A stretch of 64,000 bases of DNA from Streptomyces antibioticus (GCF_001514065.1 NZ_KQ948423.1:496001-560000); one strand, 5' to 3'; numbered from the stretch's first letter, positions 38,029 through 47,074 are shown. Numbers and translations are program-made. The notes: a model not told the origin generated them from the letters alone.

Positions 38029-38295
38029 GTGGCGAACATCAAGTCCCAGATCAAGCGGATCAAGACCAACGAGAAGGCCCGGCTGCGCAACAAGGCCGTC
38101 AAGTCCTCCCTGAAGACCGCGATCCGCAAGGCCCGTGAGGCTGCTGCCGCGGGTGACGTCGAGAAGGCCACCGAGTACCAGCGCGCTGCCGCGCGTCAGC
38201 TCGACAAGGCCGTCTCGAAGGGCGTCATCCACAAGAACCAGGCCGCCAACAAGAAGTCGGCGCTTGCTTCGAAGGTCGCCGGCCTCAACGGCTGA
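38029..38295 (+). CDS. rpsT: 30S ribosomal protein S20
   Basis: The 88-residue, Lys/Ala/Arg-rich protein binds 16S rRNA early in 30S assembly. The sequence [20 protein letters not shown] and the [15 protein letters not shown] end are diagnostic. GTG at 38029 starts the family N-terminus. The long open frame extending upstream through the lepA region is antisense shadow. S20 synthesis is often autoregulated at translation initiation in bacteria; the GTG start and weak ribosome-binding site here (aaagg about 10 nt upstream) are compatible with that, but no specific element was identified. Confidence 0.97.
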   Translation: MANIKSQIKRIKTNEKARLRNKAVKSSLKTAIRKAREAAAAGDVEKATEYQRAAARQLDKAVSKGVIHKNQAANKKSALASKVAGLNG

Positions 38296-38414
38296 CACTT
38301 GATTTGACGCCGGAAGGACCCGAGCGGGCCCTCTCTCATCCGCTCCCGACCGGCACCCCAGAGCCTGTACGCGGCCTGCGTTCGCCACGCGGGTACGGGC
38401 TCGACATCGTGAAC

Positions 38415-38464
38415 CGAAGGCCCCGACGCCCCGCCCTGCTCCAGGGCGGCCGCCGGGGCCTTCG
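38415..38464 (+). terminator. Compound hairpin between rpsT and SnoaL-like gene
   Basis: An 11-bp outer stem (cgaaggccccg / cggggccttcg) encloses an inner 7-bp stem (ccgccct / agggcgg). It lies 120 bp after rpsT and 28 bp before the convergent gene's stop. No T-tract follows on either side. It is likely a bidirectional terminator. Confidence 0.65.
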
Positions 38465-38491
38465 GCATGCGGGCCCGCGCCTGTGCCCTGG

Positions 38492-38890
38492 TCACGACCA
38501 GAACGCGTCGACCTTCTCCATGTCCTCGACGCACTCGTCGAGATCGGTGATCTTGTCTCCGACGATCCGGAAGAAGATCCCGCCGCTCTCCTCTATGTGC
38601 CTGCCGCCCCGGTCGGCGGTGAAGCGGTGCACGGAGATGGTGTGCCCGCGGCCGTCCACGAACAGATTGAGCAGCTCGACGCGGAAGGTCCCGCCCGTCT
38701 CCGAGTAGAGCCGGCCGTAGTACCCCTCGATGATGTTGTCGAGGCCCTTGTAGTCCCCCGCGAGCGGGTGCGAGCCGGGCACGTGGTGGGTGCAGTCCCC
38801 GGTCATCAGCCCGCGCAGGGTGTCCATGTCTCCGCGCTGGAAAGCCTCGTAGCCCTTGCGGACGAGCGCTGCGTGCGGGTGTTCAGCCAT
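38492..38890 (-). CDS. SnoaL-like / NTF2-fold protein
   Basis: The 132-residue protein has the cone-shaped NTF2 fold typical of SnoaL-like polyketide cyclases and ketosteroid isomerases: an N-terminal helix pair (ALVRKGYEAFQRGDMDTLRG), a conserved HHVPGSHPLAGDYKG loop, and strands TISVHRFTADRGGRHIEES and GKITDLDECVED. ATG at 38890 begins the domain; the longer frame to 38953 adds non-conserved residues. Function cannot be deduced, since these proteins range from enzymes to binding proteins; no biosynthetic genes surround it. Confidence 0.82.
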   Translation of the reverse strand: MAEHPHAALVRKGYEAFQRGDMDTLRGLMTGDCTHHVPGSHPLAGDYKGLDNIIEGYYGRLYSETGGTFRVELLNLFVDGRGHTISVHRFTADRGGRHIEESGGIFFRIVGDKITDLDECVEDMEKVDAFWS

Positions 38891-38966
38891 GACAACCGCC
38901 ACCTCTCCATGATCTCGGCGATATGCGGCTGATGGCTCTGATTGTCCTCTCACGGGGTCGCATTTT

Positions 38967-39096
38967 CAGCGTTTGAGGACGAGGCCCGTTCAGGGCCGAA
39001 GCGGGGGTCTGGGGGCGGCAGCCCCCAGGCAGACCGGGGTCGAAGGGGCGGAGCCCCTGGAGGATGGGACGGGTAGGGGCGGCGGGGGCGAGAAAA
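38967..39096. repeat. Second dispersed intergenic repeat family (hairpin-rich)
   Basis: A 130-bp G-rich block beginning cagcgtttgaggacgaggcc contains an 8-bp perfect hairpin (ctgggggc ggca gcccccag, 39009-39028) and a 6-bp one (aggggc gga gcccct, 39044-39058). It ends in a ggcgggggcga run. Similar blocks are familiar from intergenic regions of many Streptomyces genomes. It lies just beyond the 3' end of holA and may contribute termination. Confidence 0.55.
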
Positions 39097-39149
39097 CCTC
39101 CGAGGCCAACCCCGGCACCCCCCCGCCGGACAGACTCAACGCCGCCCGA

Positions 39150-40139
39150 CTACCCCCGCCCCCTCGACCGCGCCGCACGAGCAATCACGACAACCGCCTT
39201 CTCCAGGGCGTACTCGGGATCGTCCCCGCCACCCTTCACACCCGCGTCCGCCTCGGCCACCGCCCGCAGCGCAACCGCGACCCCGTCCGGCGTCCACCCC
39301 CGCATCTGCTGCCGCACCCGATCGATCTTCCACGGCGGCATCCCCAGCTCCCGCGCAAGATCCGCGGGCCGCCCACCCCGCGCCGACGACAGCTTCCCGA
39401 TCGCCCGCACCCCCTGCGCGAGCGCACTGGTGATCATCACCGGGGCCACACCGGTCGCCAACGACCACCGCAGCGCCTCCAGCGCCTCCGCGGCCCGCCC
39501 CTCGACCGCCCGGTCGGCGACGGTGAAGCTCGACGCCTCGGCCCGCCCGGTGTAGTACCGCCCGACCACCGCCTCGTCGATCGTCCCCTCGACGTCGGCC
39601 ACCAGCTGCGACACGGCCGACGCCAGCTCCCGCAGATCGCTGCCGATCGCATCGACCAACGCCTGACTCGCCTCCGGCGTCGCCGAACGCCCCGCCGCCC
39701 GGAACTCACCCCGCACGAACGCCAGCCGATCCGCCGGCTTGGTCATCTTCGGGCAGGCCACCTCCCGCGCCCCGGCCTTGCGCGCGGCATCGAGCAGCCC
39801 CTTGCCCTTCACACCGCCCGCGTGCAGGAGCACCAGCGTGATCTCCTCGGCGGGCGACCCGAGATACGCCTTCACGTCCTTCACGGTGTCGGCCGACAGA
39901 TCCTGCGCGTTGCGCACCACCACGACCTTGCGCTCCGCGAAGAGCGAGGGACTGGTCAGCTCGGCAAGCGTGCCGGGCTGCAACTGGTCCGGGCTCAGAT
40001 CCCGTACGTCGGTGTCGGCGTCGGCGGCCCTGGCGGCGGCCACCACCTCCTGCACGGCACGGTCGAGCAGAAGGTCCTCCTGGCCCACGGCGAGCGTCAC
40101 GGGGGCGAGAGGGTCGTCATTCGCAGTCTTCCTGGCCAT
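39150..40139 (-). CDS. holA: DNA polymerase III subunit delta
   Basis: This 329-residue clamp-loader subunit opens the beta sliding clamp. The N-terminal sequence PLAPVTLAVGQEDLLLDRAVQEVV and the DLSPDQLQPGTLAELTSPSLF segment are typical of actinobacterial HolA, followed by KVVVVRNAQDLS, the AAA+-like small domain (LADVEGTID-like region) and the C-terminal collar domain ending KAVVVIARA. Start is uncertain: ATGs at 40139, 40151 and 40169 all lack a strong ribosome-binding site; 40139 gives the conventional N-terminus MARKT. Confidence 0.92.
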   Translation of the reverse strand: MARKTANDDPLAPVTLAVGQEDLLLDRAVQEVVAAARAADADTDVRDLSPDQLQPGTLAELTSPSLFAERKVVVVRNAQDLSADTVKDVKAYLGSPAEEITLVLLHAGGVKGKGLLDAARKAGAREVACPKMTKPADRLAFVRGEFRAAGRSATPEASQALVDAIGSDLRELASAVSQLVADVEGTIDEAVVGRYYTGRAEASSFTVADRAVEGRAAEALEALRWSLATGVAPVMITSALAQGVRAIGKLSSARGGRPADLARELGMPPWKIDRVRQQMRGWTPDGVAVALRAVAEADAGVKGGGDDPEYALEKAVVVIARAARSRGRG

Positions 40140-40276
40140 CGCGACAAGCATGGCACGCACCACTGACAACGAACGCCGCCGAGCCCGACCTCCCCGGCCC
40201 CACGGGACCTACGGCTCCTCCGCCACCCGCCCCACAAGCCCAAGCCCAAGCCCCTCGGCGACGCGTCCCACGAGCC

Positions 40277-40522
40277 CTACGGTTCCTCCCGCCACCCGTC
40301 CCACGCGCCCACGAACTCGTCCAGCTCCCCGGGGTCGAGCCGTCCCTCCGCGTCCCGCAGGACGACCAGCCACTGCGCGTCCTCCGCGTCGTCCTCCCCG
40401 GCCAACGCGTCCCGCACCAGCTGCGGCTCCTCCGCCACCCCGAACCGCTCCCCGAGCGCCTCCGCCACTTCCTCGGCGGCATCCCGGTCGGGCAGCACCA
40501 GCACATGTCTCACATCACTCAC
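40277..40522 (-). CDS. Small acidic hypothetical protein, 81 aa
   Basis: This is a short acidic protein (many Asp and Glu) of unknown function with the pattern VLVLPDRDAAEEVAEALGER then EDAQWLVVLRDAEGRLDP. This looks like a small alpha/beta domain, similar to short ribonuclease-inhibitor-like or DUF proteins seen next to holA in Streptomyces. GTG at 40522 with GGGGGC just upstream was chosen over an ATG at 40570. Codon usage is typical, which supports it being a real gene. It is followed on the same strand by holA (137 bp). Confidence 0.55.
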   Translation of the reverse strand: MSDVRHVLVLPDRDAAEEVAEALGERFGVAEEPQLVRDALAGEDDAEDAQWLVVLRDAEGRLDPGELDEFVGAWDGWREEP

Positions 40523-40612
40523 GCCCCCATTCTCCGGCACCCGACACCACGGATGGCCCCCCTCGGGCACCCACCCGCACCACCGGCGACGACCGCCCCC
40601 TCCCTGACGCGC

Positions 40613-41458
40613 TCACCGCCCGGCCCTGCCGAAATCCCGCACCTCCGGCACCCGCTCCAGCCCGATCCCGAACCGCTCCCGGTACACCGCCAGCACTTCC
40701 TCGTCCGTCGCCAGATCCCGCACCTCACGCGTCCCGTCCGCCGCCGTCACCGTGAGGCGTCGGCCGCTGAGCGTGATCCTGCCCCCGTCCTCGGCGACCC
40801 GCGAACACACCAGCGACCGCGTGAAGTGCGACCCCGACGACGTGCTGTGCCACCACGCGCCCGCCACGAAGTCACGGAGCACCCGGGGCCGGACCTCCAG
40901 GCGGTACTGGCGTTCGCCGTTCATGACGACGTCCAGGTCCGCCGCCTCGGCCGCCGCGACCCCACCGCCCCGTACCCCCGCCGCGTCCGGCGCCGCCTCC
41001 ACGATCCGGAACGTGCCCGCGGGATCCGCCTGCTCGTCCCGCACTCCGATCGCCAGCGGCCGGTGACTGTTCGACCCGAAGCCGACGTCGGCCAGCCAGT
41101 CGCCACCGTCCACCGTCCGCACCCGCAGCGCGAGATGGTCGTACGGGATGCCGAGGCGCCCCTCCTCCCCGTACACCCGGGCCGCGAGCAACGTCACGTC
41201 GAAGCCCAGCGCACCGAGCAACGCTCCGAAGGCGCCGTTGAGTTCGTAGCAGAACCCTCCCCTGTTCGCCCCCACCACCTTGTCCAGCAGCCGCTTCTCC
41301 TCCAGCACGATCTCCTCGCCGAGATGCACCGACAGGTTCTCGAAGGGCACGGCCCGTAGATGGCACAGCTGAAGCTCGCGCAGGGCGTCCGTGGTGGGCC
41401 GCGCCGGGCGGCCGGCTCCCAGACGACGGAGGTAGGCGTCGACCTGTACAGAATCCAT
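40613..41458 (-). CDS. Arylamine N-acetyltransferase
   Basis: The 281-residue NAT-family enzyme transfers acetyl (or propionyl/malonyl) groups from CoA to arylamines and hydrazines. The Cys-His-Asp triad is complete: C70 in RGGFCYELNG, H108 in YDHLALRV and D124 in WLADVGFGSN. PFENLSVHLGEEI matches the N-terminal helical bundle. ATG at 41458 begins the conserved domain. It follows the comEC gene by 84 bp on the same strand. In actinomycetes relatives act in antibiotic amide synthesis or detoxification, but nothing nearby suggests a biosynthetic role. Confidence 0.93.
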   Translation of the reverse strand: MDSVQVDAYLRRLGAGRPARPTTDALRELQLCHLRAVPFENLSVHLGEEIVLEEKRLLDKVVGANRGGFCYELNGAFGALLGALGFDVTLLAARVYGEEGRLGIPYDHLALRVRTVDGGDWLADVGFGSNSHRPLAIGVRDEQADPAGTFRIVEAAPDAAGVRGGGVAAAEAADLDVVMNGERQYRLEVRPRVLRDFVAGAWWHSTSSGSHFTRSLVCSRVAEDGGRITLSGRRLTVTAADGTREVRDLATDEEVLAVYRERFGIGLERVPEVRDFGRAGR

Positions 41459-41541
41459 GCCTTCAGTCTCCGCCACACCCCCCTCGTCCACCCCCGCCCG
41501 CGACCGACCTCAGCCATCCGTCACCCTCTCCCTCCCGGACC

Positions 41542-44160
41542 TCAACCTCCCACCACGCTCAGCTCCTCCTCCGTGCCGGCGACCGCCAGCGCCCCGTCCA
41601 CGTCCGTGCGCAGCACCACCGCGCCCTGGGCCCGCAGCGCCGCGACCGTGCCGGGAGCCGGGTGGCCGTACGGGTTGTCACGGCCGCAGGAGATCAGCGC
41701 CAGCCGCGGGGCCACCCTCCGTATGAGTTCCGGATCCTGGTAGGCCGAGCCGTGGTGAGCCACCTTGAGCACGTCCACGCCGGCCAGAGACGCGCCCGCC
41801 GGTGACCTCAACAGCGCCTGCTGTGCCGGGGGTTCGAGATCGCCGAGCAACAGGAACCGCAACCCGCCCGACCGCACGAGCAACGTGACGCTGGCGTCGT
41901 TCGGCCCCTCCGGTTCCGGTGTCGCAGGCCCTCCCCCGACCCCCGGCGGCGAACTCGGGGGCGGCCACACGACCTGCCAGGCCAGCGCCCCCGTCCGCCG
42001 TTCCTCCCCCGCGACCGCGTGCGTGACCGGGATGTGCCGCCGCGCCGCCTCCCTCCGGACGAACTCCACCTGATCCACCGGCTCTTCGAACCCCGTCGTC
42101 TCGATCGCGCCCACGGCCCGTCCCCGCAGCACCCCGGGCAGACCCGCCACATGGTCGGCGTGGAAGTGGGTCAGCACGACCAAGGGGATTCGGGTGATCC
42201 CGAGGGTGCGCAGGCACCGGTCGACGAGCGCCGGGTCGGGCCCGGCATCGACCACCACACCGGTGCCGTCGCCCGCCGCGAGCACCGTCGCGTCGCCCTG
42301 CCCCACATCACAGACCGCGAACCGCCAGCCCGGCGGTGGCCACCCCGTGACCACCCGGGTCAGCGGCGGCGGCTGCACCACCACCAGCACGAGCAGCACC
42401 CCGCACACCCCGCACCACCACGGGTGCCGCAGCAACCGCCGCCCGGCCAGGACGAACACCCCCGTGACCACGGCGAGCAGCGCCGCCCCGCCCCAGCTGC
42501 CCGGCCAGTCCACCCCGGAGCCGGGCAGCGCGGCCCCGGTGCGGGCGACGTCCGCGATCCAGCCGGCCGGCCAACTCGCGCACCACGCCAGCACCTTGGC
42601 CACCGGCAACGCCACGGGCGCCGTCGCCAGCGCCGCGAACCCCAGCACCGTGGCCGGCGCCACGGCGAACTCAGCGAGCAGATTGCACGGCACCGCCACC
42701 AGACTCACCCGCGCCGACAGCACCGCCACGACCGGCGCGCACAAGGCCTGCGCGGCACCGGCGGCCGCCAGTGCCTCGGCCAGTCGCGGGGGTACCCGCC
42801 GCCGTTGCAGTGCCGCGCTCCAGCGGGGCCCGATCGTCAGCAGGGCCCCGGTGGCCAGCACGGACAGCAGGAACCCGTAACTGCGGGCCAGCCAGGGGTC
42901 GTACAGCACCAGCAGCAGTACGGCCGTCGCCAGCGCCGGGATCAGCGATCTGCGGCGTCCGGTCGCCAGCGCCAGCAGGACGACCGCTCCGCAGGCCGCG
43001 GCCCGCAGCACGCTCGGATCCGGCCGGCACACCACGACGAAGGCCAGCGTGAGCACTCCGCCCAGCACCGCCGTCGTCCGCAGCGGAATGCCGAGCCGCG
43101 GCGCGAGGCCTCTGCGCTCGACGCGCTGAGCCAGGCCAGGCGGTCCGATGAGCAGGGCGAGGATGATCGTGAGGTTGCTCCCGGAGACGGCGAGCGTGTG
43201 GGTGAGGTCGGTGGCCTTGAACGCCTCGTCCAGCTCCGGCGGGATCCGCGAGGTGTCCCCGACGACCAGCCCCGGCAACAGCGCCCGGGCATCACCGGCC
43301 AACGGCTCCGTGGCCGCCCGCAGCCCAGCCCGCAGCCGCCCAGCGAACCGCTGCACCCCCGACGGCTCCGCCACCACCTCCGGCCCCGCCCGACCCGCGA
43401 CCCTCGCCACCCCCGCGACCCGGTCCCCCTCCACCATCGTGGGCGCCAGCCGCGCACTCACCCGCACCCGAGTGGAAGGCAACAACCGAAGCCACGCCGC
43501 CGCCCCGGGCCCGACGCCCGCGCCGCCGCCCCGATCACCCCGTCCCGCCCGACCGCCGACCCCCTCCGGCCTCTTTCCGCCTCGGCCACTCCCCCACCCC
43601 GACCCCACGTCGACGATCACCAGCACCGGCGTCCGCGTCGCCACCGTCGTCCCGTCGGCCTCCTCGACCCTCCGCACCTCCGCGCCGATCAGCACGGAGG
43701 CCGGTGCCATGTGATCCCCCTTGACCCGCGGTCGGGTGAGCCGGGGATCGGAGGTGACCTCGATCTCGGCAGTCACGGTGGCGTACTCCCGCACCAGCCC
43801 GGGAACCGGCCCCCGGCGCAGGTCGGCGCCGTGCAGCCCGGCGGAGGCGGCGGCCGCGGCGACGCACAGCAGCACGGCGGCGATCGCCACGCGTCGCCCC
43901 GCACGTCCGCGCCACAGCAGGAGCACGACCCCCGCGACCAGACACCCGGCGGCGACACCGGTGACCCACTCCGGCGCGGCGTCCAGCATCGACGCCGCCG
44001 TCACCCAGGCGGCCAGCGCCGGCGGCACGAGTCGTAGATCGGTCGGCCCTTCGTGCCGCGGGTCGGCCGCTCCCAGCCGGGCGTCTGCCGTGGCGTGCAC
44101 AGCAGGACGCGGAGGGGCCGGTGCCGACGGGCGCGTCGAAGGCCCCGGGAGGCCGCTCAT
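41542..44160 (-). CDS. comEC: ComEC/Rec2-family DNA internalisation protein
   Basis: This 872-residue multi-pass membrane protein has an N-terminal OB-like soluble region, a competence domain with about 8-10 membrane segments (TLAVSGSNLTIILALLIG is the hallmark), and a C-terminal metallo-beta-lactamase domain with THFHADHVAGLPGV, GDLEPPAQQALL and VLKVAHHGSAYQD. ComEC forms the channel that takes single-stranded DNA into the cytoplasm; the C-terminal domain is thought to be the nuclease that degrades the other strand. Its start overlaps the comEA stop by 4 bp. Natural competence is not established in Streptomyces, so its in vivo role is open. Confidence 0.93.
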   Translation of the reverse strand: MSGLPGPSTRPSAPAPPRPAVHATADARLGAADPRHEGPTDLRLVPPALAAWVTAASMLDAAPEWVTGVAAGCLVAGVVLLLWRGRAGRRVAIAAVLLCVAAAAASAGLHGADLRRGPVPGLVREYATVTAEIEVTSDPRLTRPRVKGDHMAPASVLIGAEVRRVEEADGTTVATRTPVLVIVDVGSGWGSGRGGKRPEGVGGRAGRGDRGGGAGVGPGAAAWLRLLPSTRVRVSARLAPTMVEGDRVAGVARVAGRAGPEVVAEPSGVQRFAGRLRAGLRAATEPLAGDARALLPGLVVGDTSRIPPELDEAFKATDLTHTLAVSGSNLTIILALLIGPPGLAQRVERRGLAPRLGIPLRTTAVLGGVLTLAFVVVCRPDPSVLRAAACGAVVLLALATGRRRSLIPALATAVLLLVLYDPWLARSYGFLLSVLATGALLTIGPRWSAALQRRRVPPRLAEALAAAGAAQALCAPVVAVLSARVSLVAVPCNLLAEFAVAPATVLGFAALATAPVALPVAKVLAWCASWPAGWIADVARTGAALPGSGVDWPGSWGGAALLAVVTGVFVLAGRRLLRHPWWCGVCGVLLVLVVVQPPPLTRVVTGWPPPGWRFAVCDVGQGDATVLAAGDGTGVVVDAGPDPALVDRCLRTLGITRIPLVVLTHFHADHVAGLPGVLRGRAVGAIETTGFEEPVDQVEFVRREAARRHIPVTHAVAGEERRTGALAWQVVWPPPSSPPGVGGGPATPEPEGPNDASVTLLVRSGGLRFLLLGDLEPPAQQALLRSPAGASLAGVDVLKVAHHGSAYQDPELIRRVAPRLALISCGRDNPYGHPAPGTVAALRAQGAVVLRTDVDGALAVAGTEEELSVVGG

Positions 44161-45218
44161 GGCCGTACGAGATTCCGGAGGTCGGCGAAGCGGCGTTCGC
44201 CGATGCCGTTGACCTCGCGCAGTTCGTCCACCGAGCGGAAACCGCCGTGCTGGGTGCGGTAGTCGACGATGTGCTGGGCCAGCACCGGGCCGACGCCGGG
44301 AAGCGTGTCGAGCTGGTCCACGGTCGCCGTGTTGAGGGAAACGGGCGCAGCGGGCCCGGCCCCAGGCACGGAACCCCCCGAACCGGCCGCGCCTCCGGCC
44401 ACTCCGGCCGAGCCTCCGGCTACTCCCGCCGCCCCCGCCGGGGCGCCCACGACGACCTGCTCACCGTCCACCAGGAAGCGGGCCCGGTTGAGGCCGGTGG
44501 TGTCCGTACCCGGCCGCACTCCGCCGGCCGCGCGGAGGGCGTCCGCGACCCGCGACCCCGCCGGGAGCCGGCGAATGCCGGGTTCGCGGACCTTGCCGCT
44601 GACGTCCACCACGATCTCGGCCGTCGCCGTACCGGCCACGCTCGGCGCACCGCTCGCGGCACCGGGCCCTGCCTCCTCACGCCGCTCCTCGAAAGGCACC
44701 GCGGCCCGCACGACCTCCGGTGCCCGCACCGACTGCGGGCGGCCGCTCCAGAAGTGCTGCACGGCGAAACCGGCCGCGACCACGAGCAGCACGGTCAGCG
44801 CGACGACGCTCCGCCGCTCCAGACCACACCTGGCCTGAAGCCACACCGGCACCCGCTCCCGCACGGCAAGCCCGACCCGCCCCCGCCAATCCCCAGCCCC
44901 GGCCCCCGAAGCCGACGCCGACGCCAAGGCCGACTCCGAATCCGAGCCCGAGCCCGAGCCCGAGCCCGACGGAGGATCCACCCAAGCCTGCGACGCCCCC
45001 GGAGCCCCGAACTCATCCCGCCCCCCGCCCGGCTCCACCCCCCGTTCAGCGAAGATGACCTCCGCGCGCCGCCGAAGCTCCTCGGCCGACGCATACCGCT
45101 GCCGTGCCCGGCCCCTGGTCGCAGGAGGGCGGCGATGGCGGGTGCGGACATCCGAGGCGGGGCCACGGCCCGGCCCGCTGGAGGGAGTCGCTGTGCGTGA
45201 ACGTGATCGAAGTGCCAT
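44157..45218 (-). CDS. comEA: ComEA-type DNA receptor with SLBB and helix-hairpin-helix domains
   Basis: The 353-residue protein has an Arg-rich cytoplasmic N-terminus, a Ser/Gly/Asp/Glu low-complexity tract (about 80-105), a membrane anchor (SVVALTVLLVVAAGFAVQ), an SLBB domain (TAEIVVDVSGKVREPGI, LPAGSRVADALRAAGGV) and C-terminal double helix-hairpin-helix (SLNTATVDQLDTLPGVGP, then SVDELREVNGIGERRFADL) that binds double-stranded DNA. It is translationally coupled to comEC. The start is uncertain: ATG 45218 was selected, a GTG at 45239 and an ATG at 45245 are also possible. The tract 44937-44973 is a hexanucleotide repeat. Confidence 0.9.
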   Translation of the reverse strand: MALRSRSRTATPSSGPGRGPASDVRTRHRRPPATRGRARQRYASAEELRRRAEVIFAERGVEPGGGRDEFGAPGASQAWVDPPSGSGSGSGSDSESALASASASGAGAGDWRGRVGLAVRERVPVWLQARCGLERRSVVALTVLLVVAAGFAVQHFWSGRPQSVRAPEVVRAAVPFEERREEAGPGAASGAPSVAGTATAEIVVDVSGKVREPGIRRLPAGSRVADALRAAGGVRPGTDTTGLNRARFLVDGEQVVVGAPAGAAGVAGGSAGVAGGAAGSGGSVPGAGPAAPVSLNTATVDQLDTLPGVGPVLAQHIVDYRTQHGGFRSVDELREVNGIGERRFADLRNLVRP

Positions 45219-45384
45219 GCGACGAGGATCGGGCACCTCGCCCACCCGCGATGATCTTGCTCAATTCCCGGGGACAACCACCCAGTTGTGGATAACTCCG
45301 CCCCTCACACGAGTGACGGCCACCCAACCGAACCGAACCCACCGGACCCAACCCGACCCGACCGGACCTCTGCCCCGCCGAGCC

Positions 45385-45406
45385 ACCGTCACCGTCACCG
45401 TCACCG
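45385..45406. repeat. Short hexamer repeat at the degV 3' end
   Basis: Three complete ACCGTC units plus ACCG run through the stop codon of the DegV gene. The adjacent 45310-45370 interval is a C-rich low-complexity stretch made of cgaacc/cgaccc-like units. Nothing else was found in this gap. Confidence 0.8.
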
Positions 45407-46246
45407 AGGCGAGACCACAGCCCCCAACAACCCAGGCCCCGTATGCGCCCCGATCACCGCTCCGACCTCGCTCACATGCAGGTCCGCCAGCCCGGGCACC
45501 CGCGCCCGGAGCCGGTCCGCCAGGGCCGACGCCCGGTCGGGGGCGGCGAGATGGTGCACCGCGATGTCGACCTGGGCGCTCCCCGCCCGGTCGGCCACGA
45601 TCTCCTCCAGGCGCGCGATCGCCTTCGACGCCGTACGCACCTTCTCCAGCGGTTCGATGCGGCCGCCCGACAGCTGAAGCAGCGGTTTGACCGCGAGCGC
45701 GGAGCCGAAGAGGGCCTGCGCCGCCCCGATCCGGCCACCGCGGCGCAGATAGTCGAGGGTGTCGACGTAGAAGTAGGCGGAGGTGCCCGCGGCCCGCTTC
45801 TCCGCCGCCGTGACCGCCTCGTCCACCGTGCCCCCCGCCTCCGCGGCCTCCGCCGCCGCGAGCGCGCAGAAGCCGAGTGCCATGGCGATCATCCCGGTGT
45901 CCACCACCCGCACCGGCACCGGCGCCTCGCGGGCCGCGAGGACGGCCGCGTCGTAGGTGCCGGAGAGCTCGGCGGAGAGGTGAAGGGAGACGATTCCGGT
46001 GGCACCGGTCTCGGCCACCCTGCGATAGGTCTCCGCGAAGAGCTGCGGGCTCGGGCGGGAGGTGGTGACCGGACGGCGCTTCTGGAGCGCCTGGGCCAGG
46101 GACCGGGTCGAGATCTCGGTGCCCTCTTCGAGTGCCTGGTCGCCGAGGACCACGGTCAGCGGAACCGCCGTGATGCCGTGACGCTCCATCGTCCGCGGCG
46201 GCAGGTAGGCCGTTGAATCGGTGACGATCGCGACATGGCGGGACAT
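45401..46246 (-). CDS. DegV family fatty-acid-binding protein
   Basis: The 281-residue protein belongs to the DegV/FakB superfamily, which binds a single fatty acid and, in Firmicutes, presents it to the kinase FakA. Conserved features are AIVTDSTAYLP at the N-terminus, the TSRPSPQLF loop with the carboxylate-contacting Thr-Ser, IVSLHLSAELSGTYDAA, and the basic VKPLLQLSGGRIEPLEKVRT region. Length is standard. No FakA homologue is in the window. It is on the same strand as comEA-comEC, 183 bp upstream. Confidence 0.9.
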   Translation of the reverse strand: MSRHVAIVTDSTAYLPPRTMERHGITAVPLTVVLGDQALEEGTEISTRSLAQALQKRRPVTTSRPSPQLFAETYRRVAETGATGIVSLHLSAELSGTYDAAVLAAREAPVPVRVVDTGMIAMALGFCALAAAEAAEAGGTVDEAVTAAEKRAAGTSAYFYVDTLDYLRRGGRIGAAQALFGSALAVKPLLQLSGGRIEPLEKVRTASKAIARLEEIVADRAGSAQVDIAVHHLAAPDRASALADRLRARVPGLADLHVSEVGAVIGAHTGPGLLGAVVSPR

Positions 46247-46318
46247 GAGCTGGAGGTTACCTGGCGTAGCGCCTGGGCGGCAGTCCGACCCCTCCCGGCC
46301 GGGAAGGCCGTGGCCGGA

Positions 46319-47074
46319 TCAAGTCGTGCTCTCGGGGCGGGGCTTCTTCTGCCAGGGGTAGGTGGGACGGGTGGTCGGCGGAGTGATGGCGGCGGCCTGT
46401 GTCGGTTCCTCGGCCGTACGGGACCGGGGGGTCTCCGGCCAGGTCTGCTGGGAACCGGAGCCGTCGGCGGCGGGGGCCTCGGGCCAGGGGCGTGGCGAGG
46501 ACGGCGCGGCGGCGGGGTCCGACGGCTCGGCCGTGGTCCAGTGCCGTAGCGCGCCGGCCTCCATGTCGATCTGGGTGCTCAGTGAGTCCAGGTCGTCGTC
46601 CGCGAAACGGCGGGCCCGGTCACGCGCGGCCCAGCGCAGGGAGTCCGCGGACCGGGTGATGGTCTCGGTGCGCTCGCGCAGGGCGGGCAGCCGCTCGGCG
46701 AGGGTCGCGCGGTCCGGTTCGGACTCCAGTCGGCGCAGTTCGCCGTCCAGTTCATGACCGTGCGCACTCAGCCGCTCGAAGAGGGCGAGGGACTCCCTGA
46801 GGGACTCGTCCTCGGCCACGCCCGCGTGCAGCGCGTCCTGGGTGGCACGCATGGACGTGCGCAGTTTCAGCCGCAGTTGGGCGACCTCGCCCGCCGGGCC
46901 CGGCTGCACCATGGACTTGGCGCGCAGGGTGTGATCCTCGACGGTGCGCCGGGCCTGGGTGATCGTGCGGTCCACGCCCCGCTTGGCGGCGCCGACGGCC
47001 TTCACCGTGGCGTAGGCACCCAGCACCAGGAAGAAGACGAAAAGCAGAGCGACGACCGTCAACAGTGCCTCCAC
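46319..47074 (-). CDS. Membrane-anchored coiled-coil protein, 251 aa
   Basis: A single N-terminal membrane segment (LLTVVALLFVFFLVLGAYAT) is followed by a long charged alpha-helical region (about 30-170, with heptad-like AEDESLRESLALFERLSAHG and ERLPALRERTETITRSADSL) and a disordered Pro/Thr/Ser tail. I recognise no enzymatic motif. The layout is like cytoplasm-facing scaffold proteins. It is the first gene downstream of leuS on the same strand, separated by a long hairpin, and 72 bp upstream of degV. Conserved in Streptomyces by general appearance, function unknown. Confidence 0.75.
   Translation of the reverse strand: MEALLTVVALLFVFFLVLGAYATVKAVGAAKRGVDRTITQARRTVEDHTLRAKSMVQPGPAGEVAQLRLKLRTSMRATQDALHAGVAEDESLRESLALFERLSAHGHELDGELRRLESEPDRATLAERLPALRERTETITRSADSLRWAARDRARRFADDDLDSLSTQIDMEAGALRHWTTAEPSDPAAAPSSPRPWPEAPAADGSGSQQTWPETPRSRTAEEPTQAAAITPPTTRPTYPWQKKPRPESTT

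Noticed and set aside
45310-45370. C-rich tandem-like tract before degV as a possible CRISPR or satellite
   Set aside because: Units are 5-6 bases, irregular, without spacers; simple low-complexity sequence.
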